Of a DNA stretch of 64,000 nucleotides, positions 1 through 10,386 are shown piece after piece. A program made the translations under genes and the position numbers. Position 1 is the stretch's first letter. Every line of letters begins with the position of its first letter. The DNA comes from Diphasiastrum complanatum. Taxonomy: Eukaryota > Streptophyta > Lycopodiopsida > Lycopodiales > Lycopodiaceae. The notes beneath the pieces were generated by a model. That model was not told where the DNA came from. It did not search any database and worked only from the letters and a program-made list of their open reading frames with translations. The stretch lies in NCBI GenBank assembly GCA_029204225.1, contig CM055105.1:16997353-17061352 (forward strand), given 5' to 3'.

Positions 1-1180
1 CGCCTAATTCTGGGCTGATAGGTTGTCACAAAAGATGGTTGGGCTCTCTGAAAAATCCAACAAGTGCAGATCCTTGATCATCCTCTTAATCCATACCATC
101 TCCATTGTGCAATGTGCAAGAGCTTTGTACTCAGCCTCACTAGATGACAATGACATAGTGGCTTGTTTCTTTGACATCCATGATATAGCTCCATCACCTA
201 GAAAACACAATGTGCACTAATGGATTTCCTATCCATTTTATCTCCAGCATAGTCCGAATCTGAAAATCCAAATAAGTTAGATGATATCTCTCATATATAT
301 GCACTTGTGGATTTTCTATCCACTTTGTCTCCTACAAAATCTGAGTCTAAAAATGAAACCAATGTTAGATCTCCACCTTTATAGATCAATCCATAGTCTA
401 ATGTGGAAGATACATATCTCAAAATTCTCTTTGCCAACTTCCAATGACAAATCTTTAGATCTTGCATGAATTGGCCTAAAGCTTAAATCTGGCCTAGTTA
501 CAGTTAACCAAATGAGAGCCAATAAGACTCCTATAAAGAGTGATATCCGCAAAGGATCTTTCATCCTCTTTTAGATGAACTTTTACAACGTGTTCCATTT
601 GAGTATCTATGCCCTTACACTTTTCCATTTGAAATTTTTTAAGTATGAAAAGAGCATATCTAGATTGACTTATGAAAGCATGATCTTTCCAAAAATCAAA
701 TTCTAGGCCTAAGATGTAGTGAGGAATTCCTAGATCTTGCATTTTGAATTCACTACCAAGTGCACATTTTGTTTCTTCAACTAGCTCCAAATTATTTCCA
801 CTTAGGATTATGTCATCTACATAAATAAGAAGAATAACTAAAAAGTTATTTACAAACTTAATGTATAATGATGGATTATAATCACCAAGATGAAATCTGA
901 GTGATATGAGAAAAGAGTTGAGCCTTGCATACCAAGACCTTGGTGCTTGTTTTAGTCCATAAAGACTTTTAAACAAAAGACATACTTTTGCTTCTTCACC
1001 AATTTTCACAAGTCCAGGTGGTTGCTCCATGTAGATTTTCTCCTCAAGATATCCATTGAGGAAAGCATTAGATACATCAAGTTGAAACATCTTCCAATGA
1101 TAACATGCAAGTGAAATGAAAATTCTTATAGTTACCATTTTTGCAATAGGTGCAAAAGTGTCTTCATATTCTGAAATCAT
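1..1180 (-). pseudogene. Ty1/copia reverse transcriptase and RNase H remnant (copia-1)
   Basis: Read right to left, this encodes the polymerase half of a copia pol polyprotein, which copies element RNA into DNA in cytoplasmic particles. The best block (494-1180) shows QLDVSNAFLNG, SLYGLKQAPRSWY and the catalytic YVDD within IYVDDIILSGNN. It ends near the TRPDLSF motif at about 480-520. The RNase H end (4-210) shows KKQATMSLSSSEAEY and a CDN motif. Between roughly 210 and 564 the frame changes more than once, so the protein is broken. The window edge cuts off the rest and the 3' LTR. Family assignment is secure; the lineage within copia is not. Confidence 0.92.
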
Positions 1181-1276
1181 TCAAGAATCCTCCATATCAC
1201 TTTCGTTACTTATTCAATGCCTTGGCTCTGGCAGTTGTCCTTTAATTCAATAGAAATATATTCTCGTTGTCGGACC

Positions 1277-1763
1277 TCAGGGCTTTGATCTTCTTACTAG
1301 TTTTTTTCTTTGCATGTTCCCTGAAGATTTTGAAAATTCATCAATAAAAGTGAGAAAATACTTTGCATCGTTCAATGAAGGGTTCTTGATTGGGCCACAA
1401 ATTTTTGTATGTACAATATCTAACAATCCTCTAGAAATATGTTGATGGCTTGATCTAAAAGGTTTCCTAGCCTGTATACTGATTATACAGTCTTTACAGA
1501 TAGGTAATTCAACTTTATCTGGATAGTCGGGATCAAGTACAATAGACTGTTTAGACATGTGTTGTACAAAAGAATGATTTAAGTGACCAAGTCTATAATG
1601 CCAAAGTAAACTTTTAGTGATTTGTACAAAAGTATTAAGAGCCTGATTAGAGGTAGAAAAGCAATGACTAAATCTGTACAAGTATCCATGCATCTTTCCA
1701 AGTGTTAGGATCTTGCTTGTCCTATCAACTACTTTGCATTGATCTGATTCGAATTCTACTCTG
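1277..1763 (-). pseudogene. copia-1 GAG-pre-integrase and integrase start
   Basis: This stretch encodes the GAG-pre-integrase zinc region (LLWHYRLGHLNHSFVQ, then CKDCI) followed by the first part of the integrase core (FLTFIDEFS). It is the upstream part of the copia pol at 1-1180 on the same strand. The rest of the integrase, including its PQQNG-type segment, is missing between 1277 and 1180, so an internal deletion of well over 1 kb of normal pol sequence is implied. The reading fades out near 1763, where it abuts an oppositely oriented copia fragment. Confidence 0.85.
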
Positions 1764-1797
1764 TGTTCTAAATTTGTAAAGTAAAAATACTTTTATT

Positions 1798-2848
1798 TTG
1801 GAGTGAAAGGACATTTTTCAAGTGATTGCTTCAAGAAAAAGAGATATCAAGGTGGAAAACAAACCAATCTAACTCTTGATGATTCTTGATGAAGATGGTG
1901 TTGACGAACAAAATTCAAATGATGCTTTTGTTATGTCATCTTGCTTGTTGATTAATCTTGGACATATTGATCCTTGGTGGAATGATAGTGGAGCTACATC
2001 ACATATGACATATCATGAGGAGTATTATTCATCGTTGATGGCATTTGAAGGTGACAAGAAGGTGATCTACACGGCCAATGATGGTGAGTGTACAATCAAA
2101 GGGATTGGCACAATTCCTATTTTCCTCTCTACTAATAGGAATGTGATTTGAAGGATGTTTTTCTCATTCCATCTATCACTAAGAACCTTCTTAGTGTGTG
2201 TCAAATGCTTGACAAAGGATTCAACATGGAGTTTAATTGTGATGCTTGTTTGATCAAGAAGGAGGATGAATTGATTGCAAAAGAGAAGAGGCAAGGTAAG
2301 TTGTTCAAACTTGATGCTTGTGTTGTTGCAAGAGGTATGGCACAAGAGATTGGGGCATCTCAACTACAAGTCATTGGAGGTGATGGAAAAGAGACAAGCT
2401 ATGCTTGATCTTCCCATTTCCTTAACAAGCTTGAATCATGTTGGTGAGCAATGTGCTTTATCACCACATCACATACGTTACCTTACAAGAGACTACATCA
2501 AGGTCAAGTAAGACTTTTCAACTTATGCATTCGGATATTCATAGTGATACTACAATTAGAAATGGAGGTGCTAAAATGTATGTGACTTCTATTCATGATT
2601 TTGCATTTTTCACATATTTTATTGAATCTTCTTGTGTAGAGGATGTTATGCAAGTGCATGATGGTTATCACGGAATGGATGCAACTAATGGATCTGGAAA
2701 AAAAGTTTTGTTGAATGGTTTTTATGGTCAAGTGGAAGATCAAAAGATTGATCTCAAAAGGGCTTCAACAACACAAAAGGAAAGGTGGCAATTTGGAGCT
2801 AGTCAAGAGCATGAAAGGGAAGTCAAGTGGCCAAGATTCATACTTTGA
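1798..2848 (+). pseudogene. Ty1/copia nucleocapsid-protease-integrase remnant (copia-2)
   Basis: A plus-strand copia fragment, opposite in direction to its left neighbour. It opens with the second half of a CCHC zinc knuckle (KGHFSSDCFKKK, about 1805-1840). The retroviral-type aspartic protease follows, with active site NDSGATSHM (about 1980-2010), then the typical SITKNLLSV stretch, the GAG-pre-integrase motif WHKRLGHLNYKSL, and a degraded integrase start (LMHSDIHS near 2525). At least three frame changes and several stops split it. It runs out near 2848. It probably belonged to one insertion together with the following non-coding stretch. Confidence 0.85.
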
Positions 2849-3829
2849 ATCTTTTTTCTAGGTTATTGAGGATTCAAGTAAGGTCAAGGGAGAAGAAAGT
2901 AAGTATTGTTCAATTTTACTTTACTTGTTCTATCTTATGTTTGAGCAATTTCATGTGAATGTGTGTAAATTGTCAAGATATGGTAATACTAGCTACATTG
3001 GTTTGCATCATTTTGATGTTGGAGTTGTACTAGCATTCTTGGATGGTTTTATGATGGAAATGAAGCTAAGGGAGACTCAATATCACTCATTCATGTTCAA
3101 ATCATCAAGGATTGATGATATCTTATAACAAGATGGAGATGGAGGCTCATTCATTGTGAACACATATCAAGAAAGGACAAAGATGGAGGAGACATGCATG
3201 CATTGGTTGATTAATCACATTTATTGTTTGTTTGCTGTAATCTTCTAGAGAGTTCAAAGTTGGAAGCATGAAGGAATATATACTTAGGATGAAGATCATT
3301 CTTAAGATGGATCAAAGTAGTGTGGTTAAATCTATAGTTGAAGAGGGAGACTTGGTGTGAAAAACTCAAGTAGTTTAGTTGTTTGATCTTGGCAATTTTG
3401 AGGCCAAATTTAGATCTCAACTTAGAGATAGATTTTTTAATGTCAATAAAGGCCTAAATAGTGTTTGTGCTATTTTTGATAGGTAGATAAGTGGATGAAG
3501 TCAAGTTTGGAGCCATTCAAATTGGCTAATTTGATATATTGCATCTAGACTAGTATTTCCAGGTCATTTGGTGGGATACCAAGGAATTACCATTTAGGAC
3601 AAGTTTAGGACAATTGGCCAAATGACATTTTACTAGGATATAAATATTAGTAGAGGCATGGAGAACATATCATTGTATTCTCTTTTTATGTAGAGAATTC
3701 ATCTCTTTTGATTTGATGTCCATCTCATGTGTATTTCTCTTGATATCATGGTTTTCTATGTGTAGAATGCCAATATTGTGATTTATCTTGCTTCCACATG
3801 TGTGAAGGACATTAGCCTATAGTTGTTGT
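2849..3829 (+). other. Non-coding tail of copia-2, possible 3' LTR
   Basis: No supported coding sequence. A purine-rich run with TG just after it near 3344-3360 and a TATA-like TATAAATA at 3639-3646 followed by pyrimidine-rich sequence resemble a polypurine tract and an LTR promoter, so roughly 3355-3800 may be a copia LTR. There is no second copy in the window to prove it, so this is inference from layout only. Confidence 0.35.
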
Positions 3830-4042
3830 ATGGATAGGGATAGTGCCGTACTATACTTACATGCTGATGAATGCTTTGATGGATATTGTTGTAGGTGTCA
3901 AGAGCAATTTTTGGCAAAGAAAGCTCTACATGTGATCAAGATGAATATGACGAATGAACTTGTCAAAGAAGTTTGTAAGTGCACTACATCTAGTGAATCT
4001 TGGGAAACCTTTAAGCAGGTTCATCATGTTCTAGTTACATCT
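3830..4042 (+). pseudogene. copia gag (UBN2-like) fragment
   Basis: About 70 codons encode a piece of copia capsid: FLAKKALHVIKMNMTNELV followed by a CTTSSESWETF segment. This matches the corresponding part of the gag genes at 46160-46545 (RALHIIKMNVTNELLKEV) and in element D. Both ends are missing: there is no MA-S-like start and the LRxQ segment downstream is absent. It is an isolated fragment abutting non-coding sequence. Confidence 0.75.
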
Positions 4043-4172
4043 TGATATGTAAAATTGATGTAAGAAATAGTGAAGGCCACGTGTTGTTGCCCATTTTTTA
4101 CGGCCATCTTAGCTTGTGCTACTTGCCTCATGTTGGGTGAGCGGTCTGTTGGTGGGCGAGTTAACCATACAA

Positions 4173-4712
4173 ACTTTTCATACTGTAAGGTTTGAACCTC
4201 TGCTCCCAGACATTGATTTTTTGTTTTATCCATTAATAGTTGGGCCTAGAGCGAGGCTAGAGTCTGTTGTTGAGCTTCATGGACCTTATTGGATGCGTCC
4301 GTCACTGATTGGAAGAGGGCATTGATATCATCTTGTAGGCCGGCCTCATTCTTCTTCAATTGCAAGACTTGGTCCTTTTCAACCTACTCTTGCTGTCGTG
4401 TGATCTGCAGAAGGAGAGCTTCGCTCGCAACCTTGTGTTGCTGGTTGCCAATTCTACCACCCGACCATCCAATGTGGATTTGGCTACTATGAACGCGTGG
4501 AGCAAGGTTCCCAAGTGCTGGCAGGCCCCACTGATGTCGTGTGGCACGGCCGGGGCTGTGCTGATTACTAGGGTTGGTTGAGGTGTCATCCGTGGTGCTA
4601 CATCATCATCTTCAATCAGAATCTCCTGTGCCTCCATTCCCTCAGGTGCGGTGGGGTCATCATGTTGAGGTCCGACGACAAACTCCGTTTGCTTGACTGC
4701 GTCATCATCCAA
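4173..4712 (-). pseudogene. Coiled-coil protein relic, unrecognised
   Basis: The minus strand reads from an acidic, proline-containing N-terminal part (EDDDVAPRMTPQP) into a heptad-rich stretch: one frame ends near 4360 and a second frame continues with VLQLKKNEAGLQDDINALF up to a stop near 4250, beyond which the frame stays open to about 4173. Two frameshifts around 4360-4420 are needed to join them. Coiled-coil segments of this sort occur in plant retrotransposon-linked gag-like and 'plant transposase-associated' proteins, but I see no diagnostic motif. A decayed coding origin is likely; function is unknown. Confidence 0.4.
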
Positions 4713-5003
4713 CGGTATGTCAGACTCAACATTCTAGATGGATGAGTCAGTAGGGGAATGATCGAAGTGGCGGAGGTGTGCAGAGGAAGGGAGATGGGCT
4801 ATTCGAAGGAAGCAATGTTTGGAGGCATGGGAAACTGGAGGGTTGTGTCGAGTATGGAAGGAGATGTGCATGTTGATGAGGTTTAAAGAAGTGAGACTCT
4901 TGGGCAACAACTGGGAATCTTGGGAGTTGATGGTGATGGGGGGAGTGTGAATCAAGGGAGGTGGGAAGAATGGATTGTGAGAGACTTCAACTCGTTTAGT
5001 CAA

Positions 5004-5690
5004 ATTTGTTACATTTGTTTATATGACAATTGTGGCCAATTTTATATAGACTTTAGAGTTTGACTTTTCAAAGTTATATTGTCTAAAAGCATTTGAATAA
5101 ACACTTTTGGAAAGTGTGGAAAACTATAGAACACGAGTTATAGAGAATCAAGTTTGAATTAGAATCTAGTCCTCATTAATGCTAGGTTTCTCATTTCGGA
5201 AGGGAACCAAAGTTCAAAGTTAGGTTTGGACCTATTATAAAAGGATGTAACTCACATTAGAGAAACTTAGAGCCCGAAGAGGGCCTTTGAAAAAGATGTT
5301 TTTTTAATTTTTTTTCTTATTTTTGTTGCCATGTGGACCAACTGAAACCATGAAATCGGGGTTCTACGTAACGCAGAATTATCCAAATATAAATAAAATA
5401 AAAACTTTTAAATATATTGTTGTTTCGTCGGGCAGCATGTGAAAATGCTATTGGTTGATGAGGCCTGCCCTTCCAACTCATCACTACCCGAAGAGATCCA
5501 AAAATACTAAAAATGAATATGACAGATAGTTGAGATGAGAAAATCGATGTACCATTAATGTATATGCATTGTCAAATCATGGTTAACCAGAGTTAATTTG
5601 GAACGCCAAATAGATCAGTGTATCAAATTTTTGCCAACACATTTTCTCAGAATCATGGCTTTTTGTCTACGTAGATTTTTAGATTCATAG
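5004..5690. other. AT-rich non-coding stretch
   Basis: No convincing ORF, repeat or RNA. A short open segment near 5448-5506 (LLVDEACPSNSS) followed by stops could be an upstream exon of the plus-strand relic that starts at 5691, but nothing proves it. Confidence 0.4.
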
Positions 5691-7190
5691 TTCATTGTTT
5701 CAGATTTTTGCATGCAAATTACGAATGGCGCCATCAAGAAAACCATGCTCCTCAATTGACTCTATACTTCTATTAAACGAGACATATGATAATGGATTAT
5801 GGGTGCCAAGAAAATATTCAAAAAACTCTTGGATTTTGATGCATCCATCATCAAGAGGAGCATTTCGAAAAAAGAAAATGTCAAAACTATCATTTCGATC
5901 TTATTGAAATTTTGGATTTCAAAACATCATCAGAAGGAAAATCTATTTCTGAAATTCTAGTCCAACATGTATATATGCATTCAGAGATAAATGTGCAAGG
6001 ATTCAACCGTCAAAATCACAAAAAAAAAAAAAGCAACTATGAGTATTGATATTTTTTATACTTTGATTTTTGTCATTCATAAATATCTAATAGTAAACTT
6101 GCCAATCTGATCATTTTTCTCTTGCAGATTTATATCCATCCAACATAAATGAATAGGAGCCGAGTGGATCTTTAGCAGGTGTGTTACATGTTATTCACAC
6201 TAATATTGGATAGTTGCAATATTGAGGTAGAATTGCAAAAGATCTAGCTAATAGTGGGATCTTTTTTTATGAATCAATGTACATTCTTGATACAAAAGAA
6301 AATTTTGGACAAATAGTACCAATTCCATGACCTAGTTTTGAAAGTGATGAATAAATTGCACCAGGTGCTACAGTTTCAGAATCATTTTGTTGCAAAATAT
6401 ATAATGATGTAAAAAAATTATTAAAAATGAGCATGGGATCAAAAACAGTCAGATTGAGTTGGTTTATTTCCTTGAATATATTTGTGAATTTTTTTTCAAG
6501 TGTCAATGTACACAAAACCCCAACGATATTTGTATGCAAAAATTTATCAAAAAGTTTATTATCTGAACTTATCAATGAAGGCTGGGACAAAAGATCAGAT
6601 GGAGAAATAGAATGCAGAATTAAAATGTCTTTCATGTGTTTTCATTATCAAATTAAAAAACAAATGTTGAGCTTATGCTTCCATTATCAAAGATGAAAAA
6701 AAATGAAAGGTAAATGAGTGTCACTCGATCAAGACTTGGAAGCCAGTGGACATTCAAAATGAAAAAATATTGAAATTATATACAATGATGTCGTTTTCAC
6801 GTGTGTTGAGGTGGAAGAAGATTGGAGTCTAAACTACATCAGACAGGAACTATTGCTCCTACAAGATGATGTACTTTTAGACTTCAGATTCATTTTCAAT
6901 GGTAAACTCGTAAGTAATAGTAAACACTCGATCTTTTATGAATAGTTTCAATTAAAACTTTCTAATACAATCTTTGTGCTAATTGTAACTAAATTTGTAT
7001 TAGTTTTATGCAGGTACGTAAAAGACATGAGCTCGAGATCAAATGTAAAGATATTGGCGAAACAATTCAACTTATGGAAGAACATTGAGATTTACTATCA
7101 GCAAATACATGCCAATCATCATGTCTTTTTATCAATATAGAAAATTTCATTCCAGTATTACACTATGGACACAACCTGATTGTAAGAATA
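5691..7190 (+). pseudogene. Unrecognised multi-exon gene relic
   Basis: Several plus-strand pieces look like exons bounded by splice signals. Exon-like piece 1 (about 5701-6000) follows a TTGTTTCAG acceptor and needs one frameshift near 5903, after which it reads IEILDFKTSSEGKSISEI. Piece 2 (about 6127-6409) follows TTTTCTCTTGCAG and reads with five stops (ESMYILDTKENFGQIVPIP). Piece 3 (about 6783-6911) reads VFTCVEVEEDWSLNYIRQ and ends at GTAAGT. Piece 4 (about 7013-7180) follows TTTTATGCAG, reads VRKRHELEIKCKDIGETIQ and ends at GTAAGAAT. The run after DWSLNYIRQ resembles small ubiquitin-like folds only in pattern. Part of 6190-6635 is also open on the minus strand, so strand assignment is firmest for 6783-7180. 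Function unknown. Confidence 0.45.
6190..6635 (-). other. Antisense open frame overlapping the plus-strand relic
   Basis: The minus strand is open for 122 codons (6267-6635) and continues past one stop to about 6190. Its composition is protein-like (TNIFKEINQLNLTVFDP, GHGIGTICPKFSFVSRMY). It overlaps plus-strand exon-like pieces of the neighbouring relic, so at most one is real. No domain is recognised. It lies downstream of, and on the same strand as, the H3-like gene and could be a further part of it. Confidence 0.25.
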
Positions 7191-7296
7191 TATATTGATA
7201 TCAATAAAAAAAAATCCATAAATGGGTTGTTTACATGTAACATGATTGTATCTTTTTTTTTTTATGTATCTCTATTTACAAATAGATCTCTATGCA

Positions 7297-9376
7297 GTCA
7301 ATTTTTCTATATTTTCTTTATCAGTATTAGGAACTGATAAGGGAACAACTCCTCCTATAATCTCGCCCTCCTCTGTTTCGGGAACGGCCTCAATGCCTTC
7401 TAAGACAAGAGGAATCTCTGCTATAATATTGTCTTCATTTGTATTAGGAAGGACTTTTATTCATTTTTTATCATATAAAATAAGATCTGCATCCTGAACG
7501 ACCTGAAAGTTTGTTAAGGCAGGAGCAACTTCCTTTTGAGGGCCCTCGATCCCAGGTGCAACGCTTACACCGTACTGGGCATAGGTTCTGATCAACTCTT
7601 GCCAAAATCTATATACATCATCAGGAGTATATGGCTCAAGAGTGAACTGTCATCACAAAACACGAGAATCAGCAAATTACAAACAATGATAGAAATATGA
7701 ATCTAAAATGAAAGGAACTACAAATGAACAGAATATTATATTTTCGATATCTACATCCACTTGTAGATTATTTTGTATTGTACAAGACAAACCAGGCACA
7801 ACTAAAAGCGTCCTTTTGTTATACACACTGTATATATAGAACAAAAATTAGTAATATTATGATAGAAATTTTATTTATGCTATGACGATACATTTGAATT
7901 TAAAAAGGAATACATGCATATCAGAGATAAATTGAATATATTTTGAGAGATTTAATGGTTATCTCTCCAATTGAAGTTGTCGTCGTCGGTATTACTCGAA
8001 CGACATCATAAAGTAGAGAATCAAATTCTCTGTGTATTTGCTGCTGAGTTTAATTTTACAAATAGAAAATTTGATACTCCCTCCTTATTTATCTTTACAA
8101 AAAGAATGTTTAGGCTCCAATGCCGACTGCAACAACCAAAATACAAATATCGATAAATCCATATTTATGAAAGAATTCCTTACTTATTAAAGCAATGAAG
8201 CATGCAACAATCCAGATTAAAGCAACAAAAACAAAAGAGCAATCCTTATCTATTTTTATATGGAATCAAATAAAATTTCGCCACAGGACTGCATTCGATA
8301 AAATAGATAGCCTTCTCTAAATTGGCTTCTTTCGCCTTTATCGCTCCCATAAAAAATGGACTAACAACAAAAACTGTACCATGGGAATTGAAACTAATAC
8401 TATTTTGCAAAAAATAAACTCTAGCTTCTACTATCACATTTGAAATTTTTGAGGTTTTATCTTTCAGCTCGGCACAAAATTTGGGACCTAATCTAAAGTT
8501 TTACGTGTATCTGGAAGAAAAAAAATCAAAAAAATTGCCGAGAAGATCAATTTTATTAACTAGTAGGCCTCGTATTGATTATAATGGTCAGACTCAAAAT
8601 AAACTTGGGCTGGTCGTATGAAATTCTAACAAAAAGATTATGTATAGGAGTAGAAACAGAAGTGGAAACAATATTTACAGACTTTTCTATAATTTTGTCT
8701 AGCTCCTCTTGGGTAATCAACACTTTTGGTGATGAAACCTGCTGAGGAGTTGGACGAATAACAAGATGAGGAAGGGGTGAAGATTTTTTATCTGAGTCAG
8801 ATTATCCAACATCTAACTCAGAGCTCAGGAAGATACGAGGCTTTTTGGCCGGGATACGTCTAGGAGGAAGGGAAACAGTTGGCCTTCGAGATCCAGTCTT
8901 CTTGGGGACAGACTATTTCCTCTTCCTCCTAGAGGTAGTCGGCAAGTCGGTTCTATCCAGAGGCAGGTCTCTGGAGGTGCTGGCATTATCAACATGCAGA
9001 CCAGAATATTTGTCCCGAAGCCTTTTGAGAATGATGAAATCCTTTGGCATGATGGTGACACGCTTACCATGCACTGTCAAAAGACAAGTATCCTCAAAAA
9101 ACTGGGACAAAAAATTTTCTACAGCACCCTGTAAGGTCTGCATGGCTATTATGACAAAACGAACATTCAACCCAAGTGACAGAGTTACATTCTATACCGA
9201 TTGGCCGAAAGGAGCTCTAGAGATCAACAATTCAGTTGATCTCTAGAGTTTTCTGATCTCCCTCAGCCATACCTGCTTCCTGCCATGCCTACGGCCCCAG
9301 TATCAAGGGGAACACAAGAATGGGATGGTTGTATAGTGGTTATGGCACAGGCAGTGGATTCGGTCCTGGCCATCAT
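7297..9376 (-). pseudogene. Histone H3-fold gene with long C-terminal extension, broken
   Basis: Starting at paired ATGs (9374-9376 and 9371-9373), the minus strand reads MARTESTACA, an H3-like N-terminus. A 2-nt insertion near 9297 then shifts the frame. The next frame reads WLREIRKL, STELLISRAPF, VRFVIIAMQTLQGAVENFL, FFEDTCLLTVHGKRVTIMPKD and ILKRLRDKY, the alpha-N to alpha-3 histone fold of H3 in order. Stops lie near 9244 and 9193. Past the fold it continues for over 100 codons, rich in S/P/K/R (TSRRKRK, stop 8913, VPKKTGSRRP, RRIPAKKPRIF). Further exon-like pieces follow with splice-type borders: 8246-8510 (VYFLQNSISFNSHGTVFVV, after TTTCTTCCAG), about 7920-8125, 7740-7840 (RTLLVVPGLSCTIQNN) and 7297-7640 (DDVYRFWQELIRTYAQYG, then an acidic tail). 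H3 identity is certain; joining the downstream exons to it is inference. Canonical H3 ends right after RRIRGERA, so the extension is unusual. Confidence 0.8.
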
Positions 9377-9639
9377 TCTCAGAAGAAAAAAATTAACAAA
9401 AAAAAGTTTGAACAAAAGAAAAGTGGATGAAAACGAAAAAATTTGCGATCGTTTGAGATCGATACCAAAACTGAATATTGGTTTCAAGCGCAAGATCTAA
9501 ACAGATTATTTGAAAAAAAGAGATGTGCGCTCGAAACCGATATTGGACTACCAGCGGTATCGGACTCAAGCACACTGTGAGAAGGCGAAATCTTGAATGA
9601 TGAGAGAGCGCGCTTGAGAGCGATATTGAGATCAAAAAC

Positions 9640-9960
9640 CAAAAATTTTGTGAAAAAAAATGAAAATGTAGAGGACTTATATATACGAAATTTTTGCACG
9701 TGTGAAAAGATTGTCGACCAAAATAAATGCGTCGTACCTAAAACGATGGATCTGACATCTGTCACGTGCAAGAATGACACGCGTCGATCAGGGATTCGCG
9801 CACGTGTCTCAGCCCACGTGGCTTCATAATTGGTATATCATAATCAGTACGGACATTCCACGTGGTCTAATCATCTGACGACACATGTCTCGGCCATCTT
9901 TTCACACGTGCAAAAATTTCGTATAAATAAGCCCTCAAAATTTTCATATTTTTTCACAAA
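9640..9960. promoter_or_regulatory. Bidirectional promoter with six CACGTG boxes
   Basis: This stretch lies between the two divergent H3-like copies. TATA-like boxes face outward on each side: TATATATAAG read on minus at about 9676-9686, and TATAAATAAG at 9922-9931 on plus. Perfect CACGTG palindromes (plant G-box, bound by bZIP and bHLH factors) occur at 9697-9702, 9763-9768, 9801-9806, 9815-9820, 9859-9864 and 9905-9910. The outer two and the TATA boxes belong to the inverted-repeat arms, and the inner four to the unique spacer. Promoter function is inferred from layout. Confidence 0.6.
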
Positions 9961-10139
9961 ATTCTCGCTTTTAGCTCTTGATATCGCTCTCAAGCGCGCT
10001 CTTTCATCCTTCAAGCTTCCGCTCACTCACAGTGCGCTTGAGTCCAATACCGCCTGCTGTGCAATATCACTTTCGAGCGCACATCTCTTTTTAGCATATA
10101 ATCTCTGTAGATCTTGTGCTCGAAACCGATATTCCGAGA

Positions 10140-10290
10140 ATGATGACCAGGACTAAATCCACCGCCCGTGCCATCACCACTGTACAGCCATCCCATTCCC
10201 GTGTTTTCTCTGGTACTGGCCGTAGGCGTGGCAGGAAGCAGGTACGGAGATCAGAAAACTCCAGAGATAACACAATGCCATGGGTTATCC
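10140..10290 (+). pseudogene. Second H3-like copy, N-terminal fragment
   Basis: From ATGs at 10140 and 10143 the plus strand reads MTRTKSTARAITTVQPSH and then SGTGRRRGRKQV, in one frame without the 2-nt insertion seen in the minus copy. It reaches the start of the histone fold (EIRKLQR in a shifted frame, after loss of about five bases). Homology stops near 10290, and truncated gypsy sequence follows. The intact tail is 34 residues to the LREI motif, against 47 in canonical H3. It keeps ARTK at the extreme N-terminus but has no lysines matching H3 K9, K14 or K27. A truncated paralogue in head-to-head arrangement with 7297-9376. Confidence 0.75.
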
Positions 10291-10386
10291 ATATTTGGAA
10301 TTTGGCTGGGTTAACTTTGGCATTGTTGCAAAACGCGTTCCAGACAATTTAAGTGATATCTTCGAGCTGAATGTACACACAAATCA

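Larger units (their letters stand above)
9241..10290. repeat. Inverted duplication containing the two H3-like 5' ends
   Basis: The arms are about 9241-9712 (minus copy) and 9893-10290 (plus copy). They match through the first codons, 5'UTR and core promoter; for example both contain CTTTTCACACGTGCAAAAAT, then a TATA box, then TATCGCTCTCAAGCGCGCTC. The left arm holds about 100 bp more just upstream of its ATG. The spacer of roughly 180 bp is unique. Divergence between arms is substantial, so this is an old duplication and not an assembly artefact. Confidence 0.8.

Noticed and set aside
4080-4240. Possible tRNA-derived SINE (GGTTTGAACC-like box)
   Set aside because: Only a B-box-like GGTTTGAACCTC is present; A box unclear, no target duplication, no second copy.
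8990-9376. Centromeric histone CENH3
   Set aside because: KDF after IMP is CENH3-like, but loop 1 has the length of canonical H3, not the longer CENH3 loop, and MPKD is canonical. I only call it H3-like.
7297-10290. Endogenous giant-virus histone
   Set aside because: Splice-type exon borders, a plant-like promoter with TATA and G-boxes and single-histone content fit a nuclear gene better than viral histone doublets.
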